The position numbers and the translations under genes are program-made. The notes beneath the pieces were generated by a model, which saw only the letters and a program-made list of their open reading frames with translations, made no database searches and was not told where the DNA came from. DNA of 64,000 bases from Acanthaster planci (lineage: Eukaryota; Echinodermata; Asteroidea; Valvatida; Acanthasteridae). Location: positions 513,441 through 577,440 of the forward strand of contig NW_019091370.1 of assembly GCF_001949145.1 (NCBI RefSeq), read 5' to 3'. Positions 13,701-25,288 of the stretch are shown in pieces; within the stretch, counting starts at the first letter, position 1; every line of letters begins with the position of its first letter.

Positions 13701-16700
13701 TGAACATTGCCAACTTAATATTTTTCGAATAAATTCCCTAGTCAAAAATTCGGCTAGCATTGTGTACACCATACGTAATAATATATTATTGTTGCGTTTC
13801 TCGTGTATCCGTCGTATGATTGTACCAAAAACTCGAACACCCCGGACGAAATCCTTACTCGATTCTAAATGAATGAGGCACAACCGCAACACCCCTTTTC
13901 CTCGATCTGCCGGAGCCAATGTTATTGAAGCACACTCGACTCATAATCTGCAGCAATCCAGCTTCGGTGGATTTGAATTCAAAGTCTTTTTGACCTTGGT
14001 CGCCTAGACCCGACGAAATTAATCTTTTGTCAGCTTCAACAACAAAGAAATTGTGGCCGTGTCCCTTGGGGGAGGGAGCCGCCACTTTCCCGGATACCTG
14101 AGGCAAAATTATTCGCGGGACATATTTTGCATTGAGTATTCTCCAAAAGGAACGCATTCCTTGACCAAAAGACTTTCATCAGATTTGAAGATCGACACAG
14201 GGAACTACAACTTCACGGAAACGGGGCTGGACGAGTGCCGAGTCATGGCTAGCATTGTACAGAGGCTCATTCACGAAGGTAGGGTTTGAAGCCTCTCCTG
14301 AGGGAAATGAATGACAAAATAAGTTTGTTTCAGGTAGCGTGCCTTTGACAGATCGTTGTTACTAATTTTTAAGCATGTTTTAATAAACCACAGGCTGGGT
14401 CATTGGCAGTGCAATTCAGTTATGAAGGACACAGATTAAGAGGACGAAGTATTGTTTGTCCATTGACTATCCGTAACACTTGCAACCCAGGTAAAAACCA
14501 CACTTATACTGTACAGGAAATAGATTTGGTTCTAAATGATACAACACCAGATGTCAATCTTTCTTTACTGTCAAACTTGAACATATTTTCTCGTTCGTCT
14601 CCCAAGCTCTTAACGTTACTTGTGTAAATAATGCTTCTAATCTTCGTAAAGGAATACACGTACAACTTTTGAATTATAACCTTATACAAGTTGGGTTTCA
14701 CTGGGTTATTGAAGGAAGTAAGTCCAACATTTTAAAGAGTTAACTAAAGCCGCTTCACTATTCAGAATCCTTTCAGTCACAACTCTGGATAATACCTGTT
14801 ATGTAATTGACTATGACAACGTGTTAAAGGAGCCCCTGAAGACGTATTGCCCAAGGTTAAACCAGTGCTTAATACTTGCAAGACGGGCGCGCTGTAACAA
14901 TACAATGCCCTGGAAAAGCTTCTTTGCTTTTTATACCAACTTCTTTTGTATTATCGGATCTCCAAGATGGTATAACCTTATTCTACAGCGTGCACATGAA
15001 AAGTGGGCTAGTTTACAGGTACTTTGGAACGCGGAAGAGCTTAGCCGGTGGGTCATATCCTCGGAATTAAACATGGATTTATTACTGACCGGTAAAAGGG
15101 GGATAATCAGGAGTGACCGTTTACAGTATCAGAATGAAAAATGAAGTATTATATCTCAATTCAGTACATCATTTTTCCATATCTAGTTAATATGTTACTT
15201 CTTACAAGAATCAGTAGATACAAAGAAATTACCATGCAAATTATGGTATCATTATTATTCGGTGCGTGTAAGCGCCCTTCCTACACATGGCATATACAGT
15301 TACAAAATTATGCGCACAAAGATATGGGCTTATAATTTGATCCAGGAACATATGGAGCGTTCCCATGCATAATTCTAACGACTTGCACGTGGCAGACAAA
15401 ACGAATCAATACGGAACAAAAATACAGCATCGCCTTTCAATTTAAATTAGGCAGAAAATTCCTCGGTTGCGAGAAAAATAAATCTAAAACTCCGTGCTAC
15501 ACAATTTGAATATCTATTATTAATTTTCTCTCGTGTTATCACCTAGGTCACAGATTCACAAATCCTGATCAAATCCGAAGAAAATACGAACCTGGTACAT
15601 TGTAAGTATTTTGGTCTTTTCATTTTTTGAAATATTAATTACTGCATTAAATTTTACTTTATAATTGATATAGTAATGGATTTTATAAGCCCTTTCATTA
15701 AGTGATTTATAGTACTCTTTTGTTCGTGGATGCGAAGCGCAACTTTATGCTTCTTTTTGTGATATGCCTTCGCTTATCCGATTTCGTCAACTGCTTATAG
15801 ATAACTGATTGTTTATTGATTACCCCCAGCGACAAGACGGACACTGTGCCCGATAACACAGTGGTCAAAGCCCGAGGTTTACCCTGGCAAGCCTCAGACA
15901 GAGATGTCTTCCGCTTCTTTAAAGGCCTCAATATCGCAAAGTAAGTACTTTATAACAGAAAATCAAAACAAACATTCAATTATCAGAGACATCTGCCGAG
16001 TCTTCCTGACCAGTCTTGTCTCGCTCAGCGGCGTGGCTTGTATATTTCAGTTGTTCAGTTTAATTAAACTGAAATTTTAAGTTTTCCTAAAGGAAGTATT
16101 TTTATTGATCAGCCAGAAATTAAAAGTAGCTGAGATGTTAGGTAAACCTAAAACGGGTAAAGCGTAGGAAATCATGAAAGATTGGAGAGAAGAGCGTGGA
16201 ATTAGATCAGCCTGCTACAGTTCCAAATATGCAATGAAGACATTAATATCTATTTTTATGACAAAAAAGTTGGGCTTCAGTCCTAAAAGTATGTATGTGG
16301 GCTAATGGTTAGACAAACCATTGCGAAAATGGCAGTTACACTACTTCATGACTTAGGTTTACCTCGGCGCCATTTTATGCTAGGCTTAGCTTTTGACCCA
16401 ACAAATACATTAGCCTCTAAACTAGAAGGAAATCGACTGCTGAAGTAAAAGACAGACAGAGCGATTAGGACTGCTACTCTTCTGAAACCATTTCATGGTC
16501 AACGTTTGTCTAGTCTGTTTTTGCGTGGGAAAATTGAAAGAACTCTGGTTTATGCAAACTCAGCCATGCAAGACAGACCACTGCACAGAAACCAGAGGTT
16601 AAAATTTACAATTACATGTACATAGGTTTCTGTAAACGCACCACGTTTGGCGGGTTCCAAGCCAAAAAAAGTACAGTCAACTTTTTGTAGGTCACATTAT

Positions 16701-19700
16701 CCCAATTGGGAAAAACATTTTAAATGCATCCTTTTTAAATACAGTGTAATATTGTTTAAAAGTACAGGATCAAAGTCTTCCAAGTCAAAGGTTTCATGAC
16801 AAAACTCATAAAATAACAATTGGAGAGGGTGTAGGCCTAGCTATAGGATTTTGTACTGCGATATTATTTGGGTTTCTTCTTCTGCAAATCATCCAAACAG
16901 AATTCTAAGAGTTCCCACGCTTAGCCCAGCATCTATTCCAAAGGAATTCTCAAAAGACAAATGACTGAACAAAATAATAAATCCATAAAAACACACATGA
17001 TCGGCGAAGGGTATCGGCCTTGTAATGTCAGACTCTGCGCTGAAGTATTTTACAGTTGTACAATTCACACTTTTTTTCAACAAGTACACATTGTGATAGC
17101 GATGTTTTTCTTGTCTTTGTTTGGTTTATTTTTGAAGAGGTGGGGTGGCATTGTGTTTGAACCACTATGGTAGGAGGAACGGTGAAGTGATGGTTCATTT
17201 TGAATCTTCCCAGCACCGAGACATGGCTTTACAGAGACACAGACACAACCTTGGTAACCGATATGTGGAGGTAGGTTTCCTCTGTTATGTACCGTACTGT
17301 ATACAACTGTTTTCTCTTTGTAAAATCCACTAAAATGCAAAACACCAGATTGATACAAATTACGAAATACGTCGAACCATTTTTCCGCCGCTCTGCCTGT
17401 ACCATCGTCTGCAATGGCGGACGTAGCATTTTAGAAAAAAGCTCGTTTGATCTCCTGACAGCCTTTATGAGCATACATGTATATTTAGACAACGTAGGCC
17501 CACCCACTTGTAAAATTCCACAAACCATATGGTTGAATATGCACAATGGATAATTATTCAGCTGTATAATCATAGGAAGTACCAGTAGAATTTTCAAACA
17601 AGGTCCTTGAGGATAAAAAGGTCTGTGGCTTAAAGTACATTTCTTGTTGGATGGAGAATTTAGGTTCATGTAATATTAATTCCTTTTGGAGTCCAAGTAC
17701 CATGACTTCTGCCGTAAATTTTGAGTAGTTCCTTTCAGAGTTTGCCGATAAGTTACAAAGCTTGCGCTAATTCCAATTTTGGGAGAAAATTACACAAATG
17801 TTTTGGAGATCCTATACGAGAAACCCATTTAAAGTTTTCAAATTAGGAATATGGAATAATCAGGAATTTTGTACTAGAGTGTAGAATCAATGCAGCCAGA
17901 TTTAATAACTAACTACACCCAATACCACCAAACTTAATGTTATTAAAGAACTGTTGGCATGAACAAATATTCATCAATTAAATATTTTCTGTGCAGGTGT
18001 TCAAGGGAACGGGAGACGAGTTCATCAAAGTTGCAGCAGGTGAGACTAATTGTTTTTTTCACATCATTTAACTTAATGAATTTCATGAAAAGTGATTTAG
18101 AAAGGTTCTCCATCTGCTTCAACCACAAAATTAAAACTTACGCAGGACTTCACTTTGCACACAAAGCCAGCCATGTGTAGGAAATGGTGGCAGTATGAAG
18201 GTTGGCCGTACTCTTGCCCATGACATGCCTATATCAGTGTTGCAGTAAATCAAGCCCATTCACAAAACAAAACAAATCTAAGCATTGTTCAAAGAACGAA
18301 GATATGCCATTTGATTCAAGTAACCTTGAAAAAAGTTCCAAGGTTTTTTTTATTTTAAGTGGTATTTGAAAACTAAAACCGAGACTGGCTTCGAATCCCA
18401 CGACGCCATTCAATAAGACAAAAAAAAAACAACACCAAAACCAAACAGAGCTACATTGATGAAAATACACTGACTTTGTTCCTCATTGGTCTTGGAATTC
18501 ATTTGCCACCCAATTCATCATTTATCTTTGAAGGCACTTCTCGTGATGCAGCACTGTTTCTGTCCAGAGATGATGGCCATATCATTGTACGGATGAGAGG
18601 ACTTCCATTCACTGCAACTGCTCGAGAAGTGGTAGGCCATTTTTTAATCATTCTGAATTTGGCTTTAATCATTACACACATATGTTTTCCTATTTACCAA
18701 ATGTTAACAGCTGTATTAAGGTTTTCCCCCCACAAAATTAATCTCATTTGAATAAAAATACCATTCAAACTTAATCTGATTAAAACACAATTGCTTACCA
18801 ATTTTGACTTCAGCAACAATGGGAATGTAGATCTGAAGTGTAAAAAAAAACAGGACATCTGAGGGGGAAAATGAGGAAAATACGAAAAAAAGTTGAAAAA
18901 AAGCTTAGTCATGAAATAAAGCTGCATTTGAAATGGCATTAATCAACAAAGTGATGCATGTTTCCGGTCATCCAGGTAAATAGAATGAAATCAAGAAATA
19001 AATCAATAAGAATGAACAACCAACATCATAAGACTTGAATGTGTGAAAGTAACTATTGTACCCCTGATCAAACTGTGTTCTGCAGGACAGTCCAGCAAAA
19101 CTTGTATCTGCAGAAAAATTCCCGAACGAATCAGTTGTAAACTGGATGTAAGTTTACCGACAACCAACTGATCATATTCACACCGGGATTCTGGGCTTGG
19201 TGGTTATGTATCTAGGGTGTGGAATGTTGGGTGGTTCTGTTGCATTTTGACAGCTTTTCACTCGCATTTTGGCTGTTTTTTGGTCATGTCAACATTCAGT
19301 ATGAGGTGTCTTTGGCTAACCAGTCTACCGGTGTAGGGTAGGGTTGCAGGAAAGGGCAGTGGACGGCAGTGCATCCAGCTAGAACAGAGATTGTACCCCC
19401 CATAAAATGGACGGTCATTCTATCAACAGATTCCACAACCATCTGTTTATTTTTGGCCTCAAACACAACTTAGAAAACACCATGAGAACATTTAACCCCT
19501 CTTCATGACACCTTCCATCAGAGAAGAACAAACAAACCTCCCTAAACACTTTGGAGACTGCAATTGGTGAAAGGGCTTATGAGGCATTTGTAGAAAACAT
19601 TTTCATGCCAGGAACGTTTGAAATATCAGTAATATGTTTGTTTCCAGGTGAGAGGGATTTTTTTTTTTGGTTTGCGCTTAACCACACATCAGTCTATCAA

Positions 19701-22700
19701 GACTATTTTGTAAATCAAGACATTGTTTTACCTACAGGTCGATTTCTTTGGACCTACCATCCCTGTGTCTGGTGGTGAAGAAGGTATATTGTTTGTCAAG
19801 CAGCGCAACGGTAAAATGACGGGCGATGCTTTTGTTCTCTTCTCCACTGAGGAAGTCGCCAACAAGGCCTTGGAGAAACACAAGGACTACTTGAAGAACA
19901 GATACATTGAGATCTTCCGTAGCACAACTGCTGAAGTGCAGCAGGTAGTAATTCAGACATCTATCCCAACGCTTTTTCCTTCATGCTATTTTGAAACGTG
20001 ATCTAAAATTCACAAGCTGTATTAAAATACAAGATCCATCAATCAGTCATTTCTGGCAGACTTTTTGTTCTGACTTCTGGATTCTGATGGAGATGACACT
20101 TTTCACTTTCTTTTGCTGTTGGTCAACAGATGCACAGTTGGATAAAAGTGAACTGTTGCCAGGCATTGAAGTTAATTCAGTCAGTAGGAAGAGTGGCTCA
20201 GGTGAATTTCGTAACCACGATCTTCCAACTTCCAAAGAAGCTGCGTCTGAAATAGGGACAATTTCAGGGATACAAAAAGCAGCTTCGAGATTCTCAAACT
20301 CCACATTAATGCTAATCTACTTTGTATCCACTGGACAGGTTCTATCCCGTCTTCACTCGGAGCCTTTGGTACCCGAGGGACCACCCCCCGCCAATGTCAT
20401 GGTGCCCAATATTATCCCTCCACCCCCAGCTCACCTGGTACCCCAGCCACACCCAGCTGCCTTTGTACCCCAACAACTCATAACCTGTGGCATGATACGA
20501 GACTGCATCCGGATGCGGGGCCTACCCTTCAAGGCAACCATTGAGGACATCATGAGGTTTCTTGGAGAGACGGCAAACTACATTCGTCCACATGGAGTGC
20601 ATATGGTGTTCACAATGCAGGTGAGAAAATAAGAGTCGCCAAGGGAATAAGGGAAATGGCACAGCACTCATGATTTGATAATATTATTACGTCAATCTAT
20701 GACTCATACTTAGGCATTTACTGAACATGTACTAAACTTAGAGGGTTAAATAAAGATAGCTGGTAACAATTGAACTGTGCTATTCTTTGCAGCGTTTTAT
20801 TATACATCATTAATGTCTCAAATAATGATTACAATGCATCCATGAGATTACCTTTTGACAAAAATGGCCAAAGAGAACACAGACACTCGGACAACATACA
20901 AGCTTTGGTTGAATCAAACGATTGCCATCAAATCTGGTCATCGTCGGTTTTCAGGGAAACCCAACTGGAGAAGCCTTCATCCAGATGATGTCTGCCGAGA
21001 AGGCACTCCTAGCTGCCCAGTTGTGCCACAGGAAGTACATGGGAGAACGCTACGTGGAAGTCTTCCAATGCTCCGGAGATGAGATGAACCTGGCATTGAT
21101 GAGTGGAGCCCGAGGCAAGGCAGTGCAGCCGCAAGGTGGGTGACAGATCTCCTCAAAACATTATCTACAGAGTTTCATTCTGTAATGGACAAAACTTCAG
21201 TTTCCAGCAGTGAAAATTAATAATTTTGTGGTGGTTTTATACAAAACTGGTATCTGTGACTGAGATTTTGATAGTGTTTCATTCGGGCAAGCACTTTCAT
21301 GATGCAACACGAGAAGCGAGCATTAAAGCTTCTTCAATCCTCTAATATTCTACAAGAGCCAATAGTGTATTCTCCATACACGTCTAATGGGGATAAAATA
21401 GCTTAAGACTGCTCAGTCTTACATTTTTTCCGAAACTCAACAAGTGCAGGATTTCGGAGCATTTAGGCCACTTAATATGGATGGGCCAAATACTATAGTG
21501 CATTTCACAATGTCAAGTGGAACCCATTAAAGTTTTCATGTGTCTAAAGCTAATTCCACAACCTGATGATTTTATTCAATTTTTACAAGTAAAGCTTTGT
21601 AAAAGCTATTTATAAATATAATTTGAGTTCCTGTGATTCTAATTGAGTTCCTGTGATTTTTTTTTTATTGCAGCAGTACAAAGTGCAATAGCACCAACAA
21701 CTCCTCCATTCCCTTATCAGCAGCAACTTCAATCTCCCAACGGCGGTATGATCCCAACCACGACTCCCATGCCTGCCATCCAGACACGCCAACAGGCCAC
21801 CCATTCCTACATCCAACAACCTCTTTATTACTTCCCTAGCCCTCCTGTCTCCCCTACCACCAGCCAGCTCTACCATCACCCCCACGCCAGCAATGCGGTC
21901 ATCCGCCTTCGAGGACTCCATGTTGGAGCTACGCCCCAAGAAGTTGCCAACTTCTTCCAGGGATATGGGGTGAGTGACAAGGGTACAACTCATGCGTCTT
22001 GGTACAAGCTAACCTAACTCTGCCCTTAAAACCACTTCAAGCCGCACCTTGACATTTCAAATTAGAAAGATTTGGTGTTGGTTTAGATTTCTTCAAAGTG
22101 ATCGCAAAGACTGTAACAATTATAAGTTTTGATTTGGGGATGGGGTATTTTTTTCTGAGCATTTAGCCTGAACGTGCACAAAATGATTTTCTAGCACTCT
22201 AATGGTCAGTTTTGTTCAGAACTAATTGATATCTTAATCTTCATGACACTCTCTCCATGATAATTTATTCATTACTATTTTACACAAAAACAGGAAAAAT
22301 ATACCCTAAAAGAGGTACAAGTTTATTTTGTATATTTGTTACTTATGAAAGAAAAAGCAAAAGTAAAGATGTTCTGTTTGTGTTAAAAGACTTTTTTGTG
22401 TAACTTTACTTTGAAATGAGATTTCAACCCATATATTTTAGGGAACAGTTTGTGGAAGAAAACTTCATGTATTCGATTTTGATATGAGCAACATTTGACA
22501 TCAAAATACTGCCAAAAAAGAAACATGTTTTGAGTTAAAGAGCATATTTGCACCTTGGATTCGCTTGTTTGACTGACTCAATGGAACATCAGTTAATGTT
22601 CAAAACTCACTTTTTGTGGCAACAAAAATAATTTTTGGTTCAAGAAAAAAAAGAGTTCAACATTTCATGAGGTGACTAGATGATAATTAACATCGAAGGT

Positions 22701-25288
22701 TTGTAAGGTGATAATAAACAGTCATGGACAATAATTAAACCAATAACCTCAGATAATGCTTTGTTGATATTGGCAATTTTTCCATTTTACCTGTCTCCCA
22801 TATGAGAAGGCTATCCCAACACATCATGGAGCTGGCATCGAGTGGCAATGACCTGAGATACTCAGGAAAACTATGATCACGTGCAATATAAAGGAGACTG
22901 ATGCTAACTATGCAATAGGTAGCCAGAAAAATTAATCTCATTGCTCCATTCTCTGGTTGGGCATCTAGATTCTGTAGATGGTTTGGGAAACACTGTCCAT
23001 GGATATTAGTGGTGTTGCTAAAAAAAAACAACAAACTTTGGTGAACAAGCTGTACTAATTATTTCCAAGGAAACTTTGTAGTTAATCAACATCCTCGATA
23101 ACTTGGTGGCAGTTTTGGTGATGGCTTTAACAGTGGTGGAGGCGACATATCACAGACGTGGTGGGGTTTTTTCTTATCTTGGTGTTTTGAGTATTCTTTT
23201 TCTAACGTAGACTTGCTGTTAATTTTACAGGAGGTTCCGCTCTAGGTCTTCCCATTTTGGCAAACATTCTGGTGATGGTTCATTTGAAAAGGTACATGTC
23301 TGGGTTCAGTACTGGTTACATAACACAGGCTCTTGGTAACAAGTTCCAGTCAGAACATTTGCCTCAGAATTTGGTGTTGGGTGTCCAATCAATTCTGGGG
23401 TGGGAAAAATCATTCTTTCCCAACATTCCGGAGATCAAATCTATCCATTGTCTTGGTTAACACTTTATATAAACATTTACTGCTACATTTGCTCACACAC
23501 TGGCATCAATCCATAACTTTAAAAAAACTTGACATAGGCACTGATTTCAGAAAATTGCAGATAACTACAAAACACAAGGATACACAGGATGTGGATTATT
23601 GGCACACATGCTTTATTATATTAACAAATAAGCAAATTTGAGCACACTGTATTATGAAAAGTTAGTGCTTGATGACCCTAAACCCTCCCACAACTTTAAA
23701 AATCAGACAAAAGGGTTTGGGAGGATTTTGAATGGTTGAGCCCAACCACCGTTCTAAGAATTTACAAGGCAAATGTTGCCCCTTGACAGTTGCAGTCAAA
23801 TAAGTTGCCATGGGTTTCTGCACAGTGGAGGATTTTGCAGGATCGAGGAACGTGCTAAGCAATGATGCCTCAGGAGTTAGGGTAATTTAAGTCTTGTAAC
23901 TTCTTGTAAAAATGTCAAGAAAGCATTGGAATACACAGAGCAGTAATACGGGGTGAAAATCATTCAGCTATTCACTTTGAAACTAAGTCCTCTTTTGACA
24001 AATTTGCATGACAGTTCAGAAGTTAAATCAGAACATTTAAGCAACTGATCCTACAACAAACCACTGCTAATACACTAGACTGTTAAAGCAAAAGGCCAGG
24101 TTTGAAGCATGCCAGTAATATATTATCGCATGCTGTGATAGGATTTCCTGCTAATAATTGAGGCTACAGTCAATAACACCTTGAAATGAGCCTTTACATC
24201 CGCTGAATAAAACAAAACTTGAGTACAGATTTCGGCAGTAAATAAAATAACCTCTTCAAATTGATCTTTTCCAACTTTACAGGAAAAAAATGAGAAAAAA
24301 AATTAACCTTGATTCCCATCCTTTCCTAAGCCACTACACGATGTAAAGGCATTTTGACAAAACTTCCTGTTTTCCTTCTTATGTGCCCCTAATATGCTCA
24401 AGTAATCCATTTTCCAGGAGCAATGTATTACCAGCAGGTTTGGAACGTGGCATTTCACTTTAACACACTTTTTAATTCACAGAGGATAGTTAGATCGAGT
24501 GCATTTGAGTACCATCCTAGCAGTCTGCAAAAATTGTTGACCCTAACTCTAAACTGTTACATGTCTCTTCCATAAAATTTTTTTCAGAAATGACTGATCC
24601 TGTCGAATAAATCCTGAGAACACTTCTGAAAAATAGGTTTAGGACAGAATATTGAATACAACAACAAATTCTATAGAATTGCATTCTACATTTAGGAGCA
24701 ACAACTCACAGCTCTCTTTGGTAAACTCTAAAAGAACACAAAGAATTCTGCCCCAAATTTCATTTGAAACAATTTCAACCGGCAGTTGAATGTTTAATAA
24801 CATATTTTCCAACATCTCATAGCAATGATATCAGTCTTAAACATCTAAATCCTTTGTGTTTTGAACAATACACGTCACTCGCTTTACAAAAATCAGGGCA
24901 TAAATTCTAGAGGTTTGTAATCAAAAATAGAACTCTTCAATTCTGATTATTATGCACAATCTCATAAATAATGACAAAGTACTATAAATATTCACTAAAT
25001 ATTAAACACTTGCAATTTTTATGCTACCCCCATATTTCAGAAGCTTGACACTCAGACGTCCATCACAAAATAACCACAATACAAAATACACCGAACATCT
25101 AGAAATCCAATTTAACAATCAAAATTTGTCGTCTTTTCTTCTTACCCTTGAAGGTGCCAGCTGAGAATGTACAGTTTCAGTACAACGGGGATGTATTGGT
25201 TCCATTCTACTCCCAAGAACTCGCCATGAAAGCTCTCCATGACAAGCAACGTCAGTACACCGGCAAGATGGAACTCTTTATGCCTTGA
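1765..25288 (+). CDS. ESRP: Epithelial splicing regulatory protein (ESRP1/2, fusilli orthologue), 14 coding exons
   Basis: RNA-binding regulator of alternative splicing, nuclear. Coding exons: 1765-1896, 4007-4144, 8616-8838, 14183-14278, 15547-15601, 15830-15940, 17138-17270, 17997-18039, 18534-18631, 19738-19944, 20339-20620, 20955-21135, 21674-21969, 25154-25288. All junction phases agree, giving 2130 nt and 709 residues, slightly longer than my recollection of human ESRP1 (about 680). The start sits in a good context (ACCATGG) and opens [12 protein letters not shown], like the vertebrate N-terminus. Residues 1 to about 215 match the conserved N-terminal domain, including [14 protein letters not shown] and [15 protein letters not shown]1 is about 222-305 ([11 protein letters not shown]), RRM2 about 326-408 ([13 protein letters not shown]), RRM3 about 466-550 ([15 protein letters not shown]), and a fourth RRM-like segment is about 640-709. 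A Pro/Gln/Thr-rich linker joins the last two. One intron (8839-14182) is U12-type. The orthology is secure; the exact starts of exon 7 (17138) and exon 13 are the least certain edges. Confidence 0.95.
3080..3151. repeat. Hairpin with GTACCCAT arms
   Basis: The left arm CAGTACCCATTGAGGGGGAG (3080-3099) pairs with CTCCTCCATGGGTACTG (3135-3151) apart from a few mismatches, around a loop of about 35 nt. The surrounding 2930-3230 is unusually rich in runs of C and G compared with the AT-rich intron. It may be a degraded repeat element. No function is assigned. Confidence 0.5.
7328..7418 (+). repeat. Short inverted-repeat element, copy 2
   Basis: Second copy of the element at 236-325, same orientation, in ESRP intron 2. 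The arms GAGCTACGGCTAGGTCC and AGACCTAGACCTAGCTC and the middle CTGCGCGTCTCCACGC are kept. A few substitutions and a one-base insertion separate the copies, and the similarity fades quickly outside the element. Confidence 0.65.
8228..8335 (+). repeat. Two-copy 50-bp tandem repeat
   Basis: Units at 8228-8277 and 8278-8326 both begin TGTTTAAGTCCCCATG and end TCACCTGG. A third partial unit (TGTTTAAGTG) follows. The copies differ at several internal bases, so the duplication is not recent. It lies in ESRP intron 2, about 280 bp before exon 3. Confidence 0.7.
8839..14182 (+). other. ESRP intron 3, U12-type (minor spliceosome)
   Basis: The donor reads GTATCCTTTTTA (8839-8850), an exact fit to the U12-type donor consensus RTATCCTTT. 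TTCCTTGAC (14157-14165) fits the U12 branch-site consensus TTCCTTRAY, with the branch adenine at 14164, 18 nt before the end of the acceptor AG at 14182, inside the usual short window for this class. The phase-1 junction joins exon 3 (ending MAD plus T) to exon 4 (AT TTG AAG), giving MADYLKID, which aligns with the vertebrate protein. The intron is 5.3 kb and contains no gene I can support. Confidence 0.85.
14279..17996 (+). other. ESRP introns 4 to 7
   Basis: Non-coding sequence around exons 5, 6 and 7. The longest piece is intron 6, 15941-17137, with no gene or clear repeat that I can see. Intron 6 appears to end at TTTTTGAAG (17137) because only that acceptor keeps the RRM1 frame (K-GGVALCLN); the overlapping acceptor two bases later would break it. 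Confidence 0.6.
20130..20201 (+). other. Candidate 72-nt cassette exon in ESRP intron 10
   Basis: A pyrimidine-rich tract ending GGTCAACAG precedes it and GTGAAT follows it, as acceptor and donor would. The length is a multiple of three and the phase-0 reading imposed by exon 10 is open for all 24 codons ([10 protein letters not shown]...GRVAQ). Inclusion would insert these residues between RRM2 and the linker to RRM3. I do not know a homologous exon in other ESRP genes, so it could be a chance pairing of splice-like sites. Confidence 0.3.
21671..21676 (+). promoter_or_regulatory. NAGNAG tandem acceptor at ESRP exon 13
   Basis: The acceptor reads TTTTTTATTGCAGCAG. Using the first AG starts the exon at 21674; using the second removes three bases. 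Both keep the frame: the proximal choice gives Gly-Ala-Val and the distal choice drops one residue in the low-complexity linker before the last RRM. Confidence 0.5.
23231..23291 (+). other. Candidate alternative exon with stop in ESRP intron 13
   Basis: TCTAAC (a branch-site-like word near 23203), a T-rich tract and TTTTACAG precede it, and GAAAAG followed by GTACAT ends it after 61 nt. In the phase set by exon 13 it reads Glu-Val-Pro-Leu-stop, so inclusion would cut off the last RRM-like domain. Upstream, 23101-23190 carries several TGGTGG-like words. No transcript evidence is available; it could be an intronic coincidence. Confidence 0.35.

Noticed and set aside
19991-20632. 213-residue uninterrupted plus-strand frame that runs into ESRP exon 11
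   Set aside because: Only 20339-20620 matches ESRP; the upstream part reads through intron 10 by chance and is preceded by a strong acceptor at 20338.
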